Shown: positions 1-9,332 of the stretch, in pieces
Numbering within the stretch: position 1 is the first letter of the stretch
How the letters are laid out: the number at the start of each line of letters is the position of its first letter
Assembly: GCA_963788505.1 (NCBI GenBank)
Contig: CAWBGY010000005.1
Location: forward strand, 248,001 to 312,000
Source: JAIQFF01 sp963788505
GTDB lineage: Bacteria; Acidobacteriota; Terriglobia; Terriglobales; Acidobacteriaceae
Length of the DNA stretch: 64,000 bases
Reading direction: 5' to 3'
Program-made: the position numbers and the translations under genes
Notes under the pieces: model-generated
Seen by the model: only the letters and a program-made list of their open reading frames with translations
The model's database searches: none
Told to the model about the DNA's origin: nothing

Positions 1-613
1 CGCCGACCGAAACAGGAATGTCGGTGCTCAGCATGGGCCCTGCATATACAAATGAGTGAAACTCCCCTTTCTCACCGCATGGATCGACTCCGTCGGGCAG
101 AGCAGACAACAAGATCTCATCAAACTCGTGCCCGGCAAACGAAGCGTCGAGTTTCAGCGTGTCCACACAGGTCAGTTTCGCCCGCACGCCAGAGGCGATC
201 ATCTGCCTTGCCAAGTCCCGAGTGGGCTGCCCCCACAGGGGAAATATTGGCAGTAGTCCAGTGTTTCTCATCTGCTTTTCACGGTACGTGCGCACGTCTT
301 CGAGAAAGAGGTCGCCAAATGCGATCCCTTCGATTCCAGCCGCGACCGCTTTGCCGCAGGTTTCGGCCATAAGCAACTCATACTGCTCGTTGGAACAAGG
401 CCAGGGCAAAGGGACAGCCCAAAGCGGCAACCCTGCTGCCGAGGCTTGCTGTTCGACCAGTTCACGGCGGACGGCGTGCATAGCAACCCGGCCGGCAGCC
501 TCGTTGAACGTGGTCAGCAGTCCGGCGACTTCATACTCTCCACGCTGACGAAGAACATGTAAACTCCACGCACTATCTTTGCCGCTGCTCCACGACAGAA
601 GAACACGCTTCAT
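1..613 (-). CDS. Dph6-like PP-loop ATP-binding protein (diphthine--ammonia ligase family), 3' end cut by window edge
   Basis: The frame is open from an ATG at 613 to the left edge, so the C-terminus is missing. The N-terminus reads MKRVLLSWSSGKDSAW, the PP-loop (SGGxDS-like) signature of adenine-nucleotide alpha hydrolases. Further on are GIEGIAFGDLFLEDVRTYR and GEKGEFHSFVYAGPM, both typical of the DUF71/Dph6 family. Eukaryotic members amidate diphthine on EF2; bacterial homologues have no settled substrate, so only ATP-dependent amidation or adenylation is inferred. A GGGGGAA Shine-Dalgarno stretch lies upstream of the ATG and supports the start. Family assignment is firm, physiological role is not. 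Confidence 0.85.
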   Translation of the reverse strand, partial: MKRVLLSWSSGKDSAWSLHVLRQRGEYEVAGLLTTFNEAAGRVAMHAVRRELVEQQASAAGLPLWAVPLPWPCSNEQYELLMAETCGKAVAAGIEGIAFGDLFLEDVRTYREKQMRNTGLLPIFPLWGQPTRDLARQMIASGVRAKLTCVDTLKLDASFAGHEFDEILLSALPDGVDPCGEKGEFHSFVYAGPMLSTDIPVSVG

Positions 614-863
614 CGCCGATTCCCCCAGATCGAAGCAAGACAGACAATTTGTGGTTCATGCTGTCGATCAGTGTGAAATATGAAAACAAAGCGTAGCAGA
701 GAAAGGGTTCACTCCAATCGGCAAAGACAAAAGAAAGATACGGGCGGATGGTCCACCGCAAAGGCCTTGCGCGACCTTAGGCCGTGACCGGCTCCGCGAT
801 CTGGCCCAAGCTTCGCGGTCAAAATGAACTGGCCTGCTAGTTTGGACGGCTTTCAGGGGGCCA

Positions 864-1799
864 CTAATCGGCCGGTGATTCCCGCTGCTCCGCTTCACGT
901 GGCATGGCGCCCGCGAGCAGAAGAATGGCGCCACAGTACATCAGTGTATCCGCCATGTAATTGAGTCCTTCCAGGTTGGCGCGCTCCACGACTGCGATCG
1001 GCACGTACACCACTAACTCCACGAAGAGCACGGTCAGGCCGATCCACGTGGCTGCGGCGCGGGTTTTCTTGCCGACAAGCAACGGGATACCCGCGACTGC
1101 GTAAACCACGGCCACCAGGTAAGTCCAAATGGCGTGGCCGAAGATCCACTGGGGAGTCAACCGTTCCAGCGGAACGGCGGGAACGTGATCGGCGTGCATG
1201 AATTGCTCGATGCTGTAAAACAGCACGGGAATGGCAATGAAGTAACGCGCGATTGTCGCCAGGACGTGCTGGCCGCGCTCGCGCCCCGGCTCGGCGAGGC
1301 TGGCGGCCAGCGCCAGAGCGCCGCCGCTGAAGGAGAGCTCCCGCAGCATCAGCGTCAGACCAAACCGGTCCCGCACATTGTGTGCCCAGCCTGGGGCGTC
1401 CATCAGCACTACGAAAAGGAAAAACGTCAGGGCCAGCAAACGCGCCGCGAGAGGCGCCTGGATCTTCGTCACCAGGCTGAGGGCGGCTGCGATAAAGCAG
1501 GCGCCTACGAAGTACGCCCAAAACAGATGCCACGGCATCCACCGCGGCACGATCGACGCGACGGCCTTGGTCAGGGTGAAGTGTTCAGTGCCGAAAGCCG
1601 CAAGTGGCGCTGCGTAGAAAAGCGGCCCGAACAAGATCAGCTTGTCCACTCCTCGCGCCTTTTGCCAATCGCCGCGAAGAAAGATCGTGACCAGCCCGAT
1701 GGCGAGAACCAGTCCAAAAGCAAGATATGACCAGATCACCGTGCTCGGAATTGCGAAGACGGCGATGATTGCCGACGAATTCAGTAAGTTGCCGTTCAT
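864..1799 (-). CDS. Multi-pass membrane protein, DoxX-like
   Basis: About 311 residues, with at least eight hydrophobic segments and short charged loops, so an integral inner-membrane protein. Motifs such as IARYFIAIPVLFYSIEQFMH and LEGLNYMADTLMYCGAILLLA resemble DoxX/DoxD-like proteins of acidobacteria, which have no firm biochemical role. The frame is open to an earlier start at 1898, but the ATG at 1799 is preceded by GGAAAGGAAG at correct spacing and begins right before the first membrane helix, so I chose it. It is convergent to the upstream ATPase and divergent from nuoB. Confidence 0.7.
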   Translation of the reverse strand: MNGNLLNSSAIIAVFAIPSTVIWSYLAFGLVLAIGLVTIFLRGDWQKARGVDKLILFGPLFYAAPLAAFGTEHFTLTKAVASIVPRWMPWHLFWAYFVGACFIAAALSLVTKIQAPLAARLLALTFFLFVVLMDAPGWAHNVRDRFGLTLMLRELSFSGGALALAASLAEPGRERGQHVLATIARYFIAIPVLFYSIEQFMHADHVPAVPLERLTPQWIFGHAIWTYLVAVVYAVAGIPLLVGKKTRAAATWIGLTVLFVELVVYVPIAVVERANLEGLNYMADTLMYCGAILLLAGAMPREAEQRESPAD

Positions 1800-1980
1800 G
1801 ACGCTTCCTTTCCGTCCTACCGCGCCTTGCCCCAGTAACACGTTCTGCGACGTGATCAATTGCCACAGAGGACGGAATGCCTGCAAGACCTGAGGCATTC
1901 AAGTCTGAACCAGTTAACGTTGGGATGGTCAATGAATCAGCTGAAGGCCCGCGCGCCTTACCTCCGTCACCTGCCTGGTT

Positions 1981-1986
1981 TACAAT
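1981..1986 (+). promoter_or_regulatory. -10 box of nuoB, probably leaderless
   Basis: TACAAT ends 9 nt before the nuoB ATG and no Shine-Dalgarno sequence is present. With a usual 6-8 nt gap from the -10 box to the transcript start, the mRNA would begin at or next to the ATG. Confidence 0.5.
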
Positions 1987-1995
1987 AAAGCTGTC

Positions 1996-2556
1996 ATGTC
2001 GGACGGACTCGCTTTCGGCTCCTACACCACCAACGAGAACGGCAAAAAGGTAGTTAAAGAACTAACCTTCGGCAATCCCGCGCCCGAAGGCGTCGTCTTG
2101 ACTACGCTCGATTCCGCAGTCAATTGGATGCGCAAGAATTCCATCTGGCCGCTGACTTTCGGCCTGGCCTGCTGCGCCATCGAAATGATGTCCATGGGCG
2201 CGTCCCGGTTTGACATCGCTCGCTTTGGCGCAGAAGTATTCCGGCCATCGCCGCGACAGTCCGATCTCATCATCATCGCCGGCCGCGTCTCCAATAAAAT
2301 GGCGCCGGTCATCCGCCAGCTCTGGGAACAGATGCCCGAGCCCAAATGGGTGATTTCAATGGGGGCCTGCGCCACCTCGGGCGGAGTGTTCAACAACTAC
2401 GCCCTGGTTCAGAGTGTGAACCAGGTGATTCCGGTGGATGTCTATGTTCCCGGTTGCCCGCCTCGTCCCGAACAGTTGATCTATGCCATCACGCTACTGC
2501 AGGAAAAGATCCAGCAAGAACGCGGCACCGTGCGGCGCGCCTTGAATCTCACCTGA
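1996..2556 (+). CDS. nuoB: NADH-quinone oxidoreductase subunit B (stand-alone)
   Basis: This 186-residue protein is full length for NuoB, the subunit of respiratory complex I that binds the terminal [4Fe-4S] cluster N2 and passes electrons to quinone. The ligand motifs are visible: the tandem cysteines in FGLACCAIEMM, the cysteine of MGACATSGG and the one in VPGCPPRPEQ. No other nuo gene is adjacent, so it is either a detached member of complex I or a second copy; the window cannot tell which. Translation probably starts on a leaderless message. Confidence 0.93.
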   Translation: MSDGLAFGSYTTNENGKKVVKELTFGNPAPEGVVLTTLDSAVNWMRKNSIWPLTFGLACCAIEMMSMGASRFDIARFGAEVFRPSPRQSDLIIIAGRVSNKMAPVIRQLWEQMPEPKWVISMGACATSGGVFNNYALVQSVNQVIPVDVYVPGCPPRPEQLIYAITLLQEKIQQERGTVRRALNLT

Positions 2557-2567
2557 ACTCCTGAAAT

Positions 2568-4187
2568 TTACTGCGGCGCAATGAAGCTGATGGTAATCCT
2601 GGTCTGCTTGGGGATGGGGTTGCCGTTCAACAGGTAGGGCGAATATCGCCATCTGCGAACCGCATCCATCGCGGCGGCCGCGAGCATGGGATCGCCGCTG
2701 ACCAGTTGCAGGTTATCCACCTGCCCCTGTGCAGTCACCATGGCGTCGATCACTACGCTTCCCTCCAGGTGCATGCGGCGGGCCTCGGGAGGATAAACTG
2801 GCTGCACCTTGCGCAGCAGAACGCCGCCGGACACGCCCTGCGAAATCGGGGCGCCCAACTTGGGCAGGGCCGGCGCGGCAGACAGCACTTTCCCCAGATC
2901 GGATGACGCAGCCCCGGTCGACGCAATTCGGGGAATATCCTCGGCATTCGACCCAGAAACTGAATGCGACAGACTCCGAGAATCCGCGGTGCCGCGAACG
3001 GTTGAGTGCGCCGGTTGCGGTCGCTGGCGAATTACTTCGTCGCGAATCTTGCGCGCCGCCACAGGTTTTGCGGAATGCAAAGCTTCGCTGGGTGGGGACG
3101 GACTCACCAGGTCGGGCGCGCCGGCCGCCGCAGTTCCTGCCGCCGTAGTCTGCGCAGATACTTGGTTGCCGGCCCGAGGTCGGCTGGTCCGGGAGGCGAT
3201 ACTGGCTCCGTACCAGACCTTCCAGCCATAAACCGACAGCAACGCCACCGCCAGTACCGACACGGCGCCCAAGATCGCAAATCGCCATTTTCTGGAGACG
3301 CTCGGGCCCCGGTGCTGTATGGTGGCGAGCACCCCGCGCACTTCTGCCAGGGGGACAGCCGCAACGGTGGAACGACTGGGTTCCGGCAAGGCCTCAGCTA
3401 CGCCAGCGAATTCGCTCGTATCCTGGCGCGATTCAAGTTGCGATTCGATTGGGTCTGGTTCAACGAGGCCTGGTTCAACGAGGCCTGGTTCAACCAGGCC
3501 TGGTTCAACCAGGCCTGGATCAACTGGATCCGATTCATCCGCCCTGGTTTCAATCTGGTCTGGTTCAGCCTGGCCGGCTTCCACTCCGGTGACAACGGCC
3601 GGGGATTCGGTAACCGCCCCGCGCGCCCATGCCGCCTCAGCCAGTCCCGCCAACCGCCCCAGAACTTCCATCTTGTCTTCGGTAAAAGCGTAACTCTCGG
3701 TCGAGAATGCTTCCAGCACGCCGACCCTGCCGTACTGTCCGCGCAGGGGCACCACTGCAATGGACTGCAAACCGAGTTGGCGGCAGACCTCCGCATCCAC
3801 ATGAAAGTCCCGGCTGGCGTCATCACAGCGCATGATCACGCCCGTCCGCAGGCATTCGCCCGAGATTCCCGAATCCACGTTGAGCCGGTCGCCGAGTTCG
3901 GGCGCCGTCTCTCCGCTTCTGCCCACGCAGACCACGACGCCGTCTCGTGGCATGGCAACGGCCGCACCGGTGGCGCCAGTGAGCGAGTGGGCCGCCACGG
4001 CAATGGTGCCCAGAATGGCGTCGGTGGATTGCTTGTCCGATGCGATCATCCTCCGCAGCTTCACAAAAATCAGGGCTGCGTCCGACTGCCGGATGACCTC
4101 GTCAGAGGCTTCGGAGCGAGTTCGCCCAGTAACTCGGGTTCCCGAAGGTTCAGGCGGGGTAGGGGTAAGGGGAGGGATAGGAGCCAT
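2568..4187 (-). CDS. GAF domain - membrane anchor - TonB C-terminal fusion protein
   Basis: A 539-residue protein with an unusual order. A GAF-like domain (about 28-190; it includes IAVVPLRGQYGRVGVLEAFS) is followed by an acidic linker with tandem EPGLV repeats (about 222-245). A single membrane helix comes next (about 299-325), then a Pro/Ala-rich periplasmic stretch, and a TonB C-terminal domain (about 449-539) with VYPPEARRMHLEGSVVIDA and the terminal TRITISFIAPQ. Known TonB proteins transmit proton-motive force to outer-membrane receptors; here a cytoplasmic sensory domain could modulate that, which is inference. The frame continues upstream to a TTG at 4349, but the added residues look non-conserved, so the ATG at 4187 is preferred. 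Confidence 0.75.
   Translation of the reverse strand: MAPIPPLTPTPPEPSGTRVTGRTRSEASDEVIRQSDAALIFVKLRRMIASDKQSTDAILGTIAVAAHSLTGATGAAVAMPRDGVVVCVGRSGETAPELGDRLNVDSGISGECLRTGVIMRCDDASRDFHVDAEVCRQLGLQSIAVVPLRGQYGRVGVLEAFSTESYAFTEDKMEVLGRLAGLAEAAWARGAVTESPAVVTGVEAGQAEPDQIETRADESDPVDPGLVEPGLVEPGLVEPGLVEPDPIESQLESRQDTSEFAGVAEALPEPSRSTVAAVPLAEVRGVLATIQHRGPSVSRKWRFAILGAVSVLAVALLSVYGWKVWYGASIASRTSRPRAGNQVSAQTTAAGTAAAGAPDLVSPSPPSEALHSAKPVAARKIRDEVIRQRPQPAHSTVRGTADSRSLSHSVSGSNAEDIPRIASTGAASSDLGKVLSAAPALPKLGAPISQGVSGGVLLRKVQPVYPPEARRMHLEGSVVIDAMVTAQGQVDNLQLVSGDPMLAAAAMDAVRRWRYSPYLLNGNPIPKQTRITISFIAPQ
3456..3530 (-). repeat. 15-bp in-frame tandem repeat, 5 units
   Basis: Five 15-bp units sit head to tail; the first four are TGGTTCAACNAGGCC and the fifth is divergent (all on the + strand). 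On the coding strand each unit encodes one EPGLV-type pentapeptide in the linker between the GAF domain and the membrane helix. Copy number may vary between strains. Confidence 0.85.
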
Positions 4188-4408
4188 GTTTACAACCTGT
4201 TGCAAACCGCTGCCGGTTGCTGCTCGGCCATGGACGGAGGTGCGTACAGGCCGAGTGTGCGGCAAACAAACCCGCTTGTCAACGAGGGATTTGACCTGGT
4301 TGACCGGCAAGCTCACGTGATCCTGAACCCGGTTTCCGTTGGGCACCAAAACTTGCTCACATTCTTTCCAGACACGTCCGCTCCGACCGGATCGTGGTAA
4401 AACACAGC

Positions 4409-5443
4409 ATGCGCAAACCCACCTACGCCGCCACCGGCCTCACCATCGTAGGGCAGGCTCCCTGCCGCGCCGACCTGGCTGGAGGCACCGTCGATTTGTG
4501 GCCGTTGTATCTGTTCCATCCCGGAGCGCTCACGGTAAATTTTGCGGTCAACATCCTCACCACCTGCCGCATTACACCGCTCAAAGGGAAAGGCATTTAC
4601 TTGCGTTCCGTTGACACCCGGCGCGAAGAGCACTTTCCCAGTTTCGCGGCATTGGACAGCGCCCGCAGTTTTCGTCTTCCCCTGGCCGCTCGACTGCTGC
4701 AGTTTTTTGCGCCCAAGGAAGGCCTACTGATGGAGACCGATTCTGAGTCCCCGGCCGGGGCCGGAATCTCCGGATCGTCGGCCTTGATGATCGCCAGCAC
4801 CGCTGCTCTGGCCCGCTTCACCGGCCGCAACCTCACCCTCGAGCAGATGAGAGTCATCGCGCAGAACGTCGAGGCCCAGATCATTCAGGTGCCCACGGGC
4901 TGCCAGGATTACTATCCGGCCCTCTACGGAGGAGCCAGTGCGATCCATCTCGACACCGATGGCATTCACCGCGAAGCGGTGACGGTGGCGCCGGAAGAGA
5001 TTGAATCCCGCTTTGTCCTGGCCTACACTGGCGCGCCGCGCAAATCCGGCATCAACAATTGGGAAGTGTTCAAGGCGCACATCAATGGGGACAAGCGAGT
5101 GTTCCGCAACTTTGAGCGCATCGTTGAAATCGCGCGCAGCATGCACCAGGCACTGGCGGACGCGAGGTGGGACGAAGTCGCCCGCCTGCTTCGCGAAGAA
5201 TGGAAGCTGCGCCGCACCAACGCCCCCGGAATCACCACGCCGCTCATCGACCAGTTGATCAAGGTCGCCGCCCGGCAAGGCGGTCGAGCCGCCAAAGCCT
5301 GTGGCGCCGGCGGCGGAGGCTGCGTGATCTTCCTGGTCGAGCAGGGCACCGCCAGCCGGGTCGCAACCGCCATCGGGGACAATGGCGGACGCGTATTGCC
5401 ACTGCAAGTTGCGCGCAACGGATTGCACGTCTGGTCTGCCTGA
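4409..5443 (+). CDS. GHMP-family sugar kinase (galactokinase / heptose-7-phosphate kinase-like)
   Basis: A soluble kinase of about 344 residues. The GHMP signature SPAGAGISGSSALMIAS forms the ATP-phosphate loop, APCRADLAGG matches the N-terminal substrate segment, and CGAGGGGCVIF is the C-terminal glycine-rich motif of the superfamily. The closest recognisable groups are HddA-like D-glycero-D-manno-heptose 7-phosphate kinases and fucokinase/galactokinase-like enzymes; the exact sugar cannot be read from motifs. ATG at 4409 is used; a GTG at 4394 is in frame. It is transcribed divergently from the GAF-TonB gene and has no sugar-nucleotide genes beside it. Confidence 0.8.
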   Translation: MRKPTYAATGLTIVGQAPCRADLAGGTVDLWPLYLFHPGALTVNFAVNILTTCRITPLKGKGIYLRSVDTRREEHFPSFAALDSARSFRLPLAARLLQFFAPKEGLLMETDSESPAGAGISGSSALMIASTAALARFTGRNLTLEQMRVIAQNVEAQIIQVPTGCQDYYPALYGGASAIHLDTDGIHREAVTVAPEEIESRFVLAYTGAPRKSGINNWEVFKAHINGDKRVFRNFERIVEIARSMHQALADARWDEVARLLREEWKLRRTNAPGITTPLIDQLIKVAARQGGRAAKACGAGGGGCVIFLVEQGTASRVATAIGDNGGRVLPLQVARNGLHVWSA

Positions 5444-5573
5444 CACGGTTTAGGCGGAGGCCCTTAGAGCAAGCTGTCCGCCGCGTACTTCCGACCGGAT
5501 CGTCTTCAACAATCCCGTTTTTTCCACCCGGGACGGCGCTATAATCAGGGCAATCGTCGGCTCGGGGTGCCGT

Positions 5574-6575
5574 ATGAAGCCACGTTACGTTCCCGTTCTC
5601 TTGCCCATCGTGCTCTGCTGCGCGGTCGTGGCCAACGCCGACGGTCAGAAAATCAACCCCAGTCTGCCCCACATGTCCAAGCAAACCCGCATGGACCTGA
5701 TCCGCGCCTTCGACACGGAATTGGTCTATATCCGCTCGCCCTTTCCCATGGGGAAGACAGGCTTGACGCTTAAGGACGGGCAGCTTTCGCCCAATGGGGA
5801 GCAGCTGCAAAACATGCTCGCCATGTGGGGCCCCGCGGTCAAGCCCGGCGATCAGGCCCGGATCAGCCAGATATTAATCAAGAACGATCGGATCCGTTTC
5901 GAGATCAACGGCGGCCCGGTCAAGAAGGAAAAGTGGTATCAACACATCCAGTTTGGCGGCGCTGGAGGCATGACTTCCGTTGCCCCCAGCGACCCAAATG
6001 CCAACCCGCGCGGTTCGTATGTAGACCTGGCCTTCAATGGCTACGTGCCCGAACTGAATCCCGAGCAATTGAAAGGGTTGCTCCGTCCCGTATTTGACTT
6101 CAACGCCAAGTCCGCGGTGGAAGCCTATCTCGACACTCTGACGCCCCAACTCAGAAATGCGATCAAAGCGCACCACGTTCTGGTGGGCATGAATCGCGAT
6201 ATGGTGATGGCGGCGAAAGGCCGTCCGCCCAAGAAAATTCGCGAAAAGGATGGCGAGACGGAATACGAAGAATGGATCTATGGCGAGCCCCCGGCGGACG
6301 TCGACTTTGTCCGCCTCGTGGGTGACGAGGTCATACGCGTCGAGAGCATGAAGGTGGATGGCGAAAAAGTCGTCCGCACCGCAAAGGAAGTGGACCTGGG
6401 ATCCACGGTGGCCAAAACCTCAGAGCCTCAGGTGCGCCCTCCGAATGCGCCCTCATTGCGCCGCCCGGGCGAGGAAATCGACACGGCCTCGCCCGCTGGC
6501 GGTGTGGCGCCGGGCCCCCAGCCAGGTCCAGACCCGCTCGGCCAGGACGGTCCGCCTCAGTCCAGGCCAAATTGA
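5574..6575 (+). CDS. Secreted conserved protein with BamE/SmpA-like segment
   Basis: I do not recognise the full 333-residue protein. Residues 1-23 form a signal peptide ending near ANADG. Around residues 200-230 the segment LVGMNRDMVMAAKGRP followed by EEWIYG has the pattern of SmpA/OmlA/BamE-like modules (GM..deV...lG.P ... W.Y), common in envelope proteins. The last 60 residues are Pro/Gly/Ala-rich and likely disordered. A TATAAT box at 5540 and a GGGGTG ribosome site support the start. Envelope localisation is likely; function is unknown. Confidence 0.65.
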   Translation: MKPRYVPVLLPIVLCCAVVANADGQKINPSLPHMSKQTRMDLIRAFDTELVYIRSPFPMGKTGLTLKDGQLSPNGEQLQNMLAMWGPAVKPGDQARISQILIKNDRIRFEINGGPVKKEKWYQHIQFGGAGGMTSVAPSDPNANPRGSYVDLAFNGYVPELNPEQLKGLLRPVFDFNAKSAVEAYLDTLTPQLRNAIKAHHVLVGMNRDMVMAAKGRPPKKIREKDGETEYEEWIYGEPPADVDFVRLVGDEVIRVESMKVDGEKVVRTAKEVDLGSTVAKTSEPQVRPPNAPSLRRPGEEIDTASPAGGVAPGPQPGPDPLGQDGPPQSRPN

Positions 6576-6717
6576 GAATTGTGAAGGTGCGCGCGTCCCG
6601 CCGCGCTTCTTCGGCACAGACCAGTTGAGTAATACGCTGGGCCGGTGGCAACGCCGCACGGGCGGGGCGCCCGCGCCCACACTTTGTCCCTGACTTGGCT
6701 CCCGCGCATCGCCGCTT

Positions 6718-6723
6718 TACACT
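6718..6723 (+). promoter_or_regulatory. -10 box of nadE, probably leaderless
   Basis: TACACT lies 6 nt before the GTG start of nadE with no ribosome-binding site between, so transcription would start at the GTG. Confidence 0.4.
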
Positions 6724-6729
6724 GGAACT

Positions 6730-8370
6730 GTGAAGATCGCGCTGGGACAGATTAATCCCACAGTCGGAGACTTCTCCGGCAATGCCGCCAGGATCATCCA
6801 CTTCGCGCAGCAGGCGCGGACGGCGGGCGCTGGCTTGATCCTTTTTCCCGAGCTCTCCGTTTGCGGCTACCCGCCACGAGATTTGGTCGAGCGCCCTTCA
6901 TTTGTGGCGCGCAATCGCGAGACCGCGGAACGCATTGCGGTCGAGACCAACGGCATCGCGGTGATTTGCGGCCTCGTGACCCCTGCCCATGCCGAGACCG
7001 GCAAATCGGTCATGAATTCTGCCGCTCTGCTCAAGGACGGCGCCATCGCCTTTCTGCAGTCCAAAATGCTGCTGCCTACTTACGATGTGTTCGACGAGAT
7101 GCGCAATTTTGCTCCCGCCCGAAGCCAGTCCTTGTTTCCTTTCTGCGGCAAGCAAATGGCGCTCACCATTTGCGAGGATGCCTGGAACGACAAACGCTTC
7201 TGGAACAAGCGCCTTTATACCGTGGATCCGGTCGAGTCTCTGGTCCAGGCCGGTGGCAACTTCATTCTGAATATTTCCGCATCCCCGTTCTGGCTGGGCA
7301 AGCGTGAACTGCGCCGCGAGATGCTGGCCACGATCGCCCGCCAGGACAAGGTCCCTGTCGCCATGGTCAATCAGGTCGGCGGCAATGACAACCTGGTGTT
7401 CGACGGTTCCAGCCTGGTTTTGAATTCCGCCGGCCAGGTGATCGCGCAGGGCAAGTCGTTTGAAGAAGACCTGGTTTACTTCGATTCCGACCAGTTGACC
7501 GGTGAAATGCACCAGCAGATACCAGGGGAGGAAGCCAGCGCGTATGCTGCACTCGTCCTGGGCACGCGTGACTACGTTCGCAAATGCGGCTTCCAGCGCG
7601 TGATCGTCGGACTCAGTGGTGGTATCGATTCCGCCCTCACCGCCTGCATCGCGGCTGAGGCCCTGGGGCCGGAAAACGTGATTGGCGTGGGCATGCCCGG
7701 ACCCTATTCGTCGCCAGGTTCAATCGACGATGCGCGCGCCCTGGCCGGCAATCTCGGGATTCGCTTTGAACTGCTGTGCATCACGGAAATCTTTGAGAGC
7801 TACCGCGAAGCCCTGGAGAAGGTTTTCGCCGGGCGCAAGGAAGATACGACCGAAGAGAACATACAAGCCCGCACCCGGGGAGGGTTGCTCATGGCGCTCT
7901 CCAACAAGTTCGGAGCGATTGTTCTCAGCACCGGCAACAAGAGCGAGTTGGGCGTGGGATACTGCACCCTGTACGGCGACATGGTCGGCGGCCTGGCCGT
8001 GATCTCGGATGTACCGAAGACGCTGGTCTATCGCTTGAGCCACTACGTGAATTCGCGCCGGCCCGTGATCCCGCAGGCCACGCTGGAGAAACCGCCTTCG
8101 GCCGAATTGCGTCCTGATCAGAAGGACATTGATTCACTCCCGCCCTACGACGTTCTGGATGCGATCCTCGAAGATTACGTCGAGGACCTGCACAGCGCGG
8201 AACAGATCGCGGCCGATCACAAATTTGATCTGGCGCTTGTGCAAAAGGTCATTCGCATGGTCGATGGTGCGGAATACAAGCGCCAGCAGGCTGCGCCTGG
8301 ACTTAAAATCTCTCCCAAGGCCTTCGGCTCGGGCCGCCGTTTCCCGATTGCCGCCAAAATGGGCGGATGA
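6730..8370 (+). CDS. nadE: Glutamine-dependent NAD+ synthetase
   Basis: A 546-residue two-domain enzyme converting deamido-NAD (NaAD) to NAD with ammonia from glutamine. Residues 1 to about 260 are a nitrilase-type glutaminase with the triad visible as Glu in FPELSVCGYPPRD, Lys in KMLLPTYDVFDEMRNF and Cys in LTICEDAWND. The synthetase half carries the PP-loop VGLSGGIDSALT plus STGNKSELGVGYCTLYGDM. Length is normal for the bacterial glutamine-dependent form. It starts at GTG 6730, just after a -10 box. The next gene, a DsbA-like protein, follows after 50 nt. Confidence 0.95.
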   Translation: MKIALGQINPTVGDFSGNAARIIHFAQQARTAGAGLILFPELSVCGYPPRDLVERPSFVARNRETAERIAVETNGIAVICGLVTPAHAETGKSVMNSAALLKDGAIAFLQSKMLLPTYDVFDEMRNFAPARSQSLFPFCGKQMALTICEDAWNDKRFWNKRLYTVDPVESLVQAGGNFILNISASPFWLGKRELRREMLATIARQDKVPVAMVNQVGGNDNLVFDGSSLVLNSAGQVIAQGKSFEEDLVYFDSDQLTGEMHQQIPGEEASAYAALVLGTRDYVRKCGFQRVIVGLSGGIDSALTACIAAEALGPENVIGVGMPGPYSSPGSIDDARALAGNLGIRFELLCITEIFESYREALEKVFAGRKEDTTEENIQARTRGGLLMALSNKFGAIVLSTGNKSELGVGYCTLYGDMVGGLAVISDVPKTLVYRLSHYVNSRRPVIPQATLEKPPSAELRPDQKDIDSLPPYDVLDAILEDYVEDLHSAEQIAADHKFDLALVQKVIRMVDGAEYKRQQAAPGLKISPKAFGSGRRFPIAAKMGG

Positions 8371-8420
8371 CGATGGCTGGAACCACATTTCACATAAACT
8401 CGAGCTCTCGAAAGGAACTC

Positions 8421-9326
8421 ATGCGTCGTTCCCTGCTGTGCTGTGCCCTCATCCTCCTGCTGCTCTCGCTTGCCGTTGCCCAACAGAAGACGTCTCCTAA
8501 ACCCAAGGACGCGCCCCCTCCGGTCCCATCCTTCAGCCACCGTCCGCCCTCCGAAGAAGCGGTGAACGGCTTCATGCACCAGATGTTTGGCTACGATCCC
8601 TCGGTATCGTGGAAGCTGATCGCGATTCGCCCTTCCCCGGCCGAAGGACTCACCGAAGTGCTGCTCGTCGTCAGCAACGCCCAGGGTCAGCAGAACAGCC
8701 GGCTCTACGTCACCGAAGATGGTCAACATGCCGTGGTGGGTGACATCATTCCTTTCGGCGAGCATCCGTTTGCTGCGGCACAACAGATTCTCAACAAGGG
8801 AATCGACGGCCCATCACGCGGACCGGCAGACGCTCCCGTAACGGTGGTTGAGTTCAGCGACCTGCAATGCCCGCATTGCAAAGAGGCCCAGCCCACCATC
8901 GACAAGCTCATGTCGGAAGAGAAAGACGCCCGCCTGGTATTCCAGAATTTTCCCTTGCCCATGCACGACTGGGCCGCCAAAGCCGCCTACTACGGGGATT
9001 GCATTGGGCGCAATGCGCCCGACGTATTCTGGAAATATGTTGCCAGCGTCTACGCCGCGCAGACTGACATTACCGCCGCCACGGCGGATGAAAAGCTGAC
9101 CGCCCTAGCCGAACAGTCCGGCGCCAAGGGACCGGAGACCGCCGCCTGTGCCGCCAAGCCCGAAACCGTCAGCCGGGTGCAGCAGTCCGTGGCGCTGGGT
9201 GCGTCGCTCGAGATCACAGGAACCCCAACCCTGTTCATTAACGGCAGAAAGATCAGCAACGTAGCCGGATTGCCTTACGAGGTATTGAAAGGTCTCACTG
9301 AATTCGCCGCGAAGGAAGGGAAGTAA
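8421..9326 (+). CDS. Exported DsbA-like thioredoxin-fold protein
   Basis: About 301 residues with a signal peptide (MRRSLLCCALILLLLSLAVA). The thioredoxin active site CPHC lies at about 150-153 in DLQCPHCKEAQ, and the cis-proline loop is GTPTLFING, so this is a periplasmic thiol oxidoreductase of the DsbA/DsbG (Thioredoxin_4) type. The 120-residue segment before the redox domain resembles N-terminal domains of acidobacterial DsbA proteins. The frame opens at 8367, but the ATG at 8421 has AAAGGAAC before it and starts the signal peptide, so it is the better start. Confidence 0.88.
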   Translation: MRRSLLCCALILLLLSLAVAQQKTSPKPKDAPPPVPSFSHRPPSEEAVNGFMHQMFGYDPSVSWKLIAIRPSPAEGLTEVLLVVSNAQGQQNSRLYVTEDGQHAVVGDIIPFGEHPFAAAQQILNKGIDGPSRGPADAPVTVVEFSDLQCPHCKEAQPTIDKLMSEEKDARLVFQNFPLPMHDWAAKAAYYGDCIGRNAPDVFWKYVASVYAAQTDITAATADEKLTALAEQSGAKGPETAACAAKPETVSRVQQSVALGASLEITGTPTLFINGRKISNVAGLPYEVLKGLTEFAAKEGK

Positions 9327-9332
9327 TTAGTG

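Noticed and set aside
3456..3530. Short CRISPR-like repeat
   Set aside because: The repeats are directly adjacent, in frame, and encode a protein linker; there are no spacers.
3006..4400. 464-residue plus-strand frame opposite the GAF-TonB gene
   Set aside because: It is a complement shadow with Arg/Pro/Gly-rich composition; the minus frame has recognisable domains.
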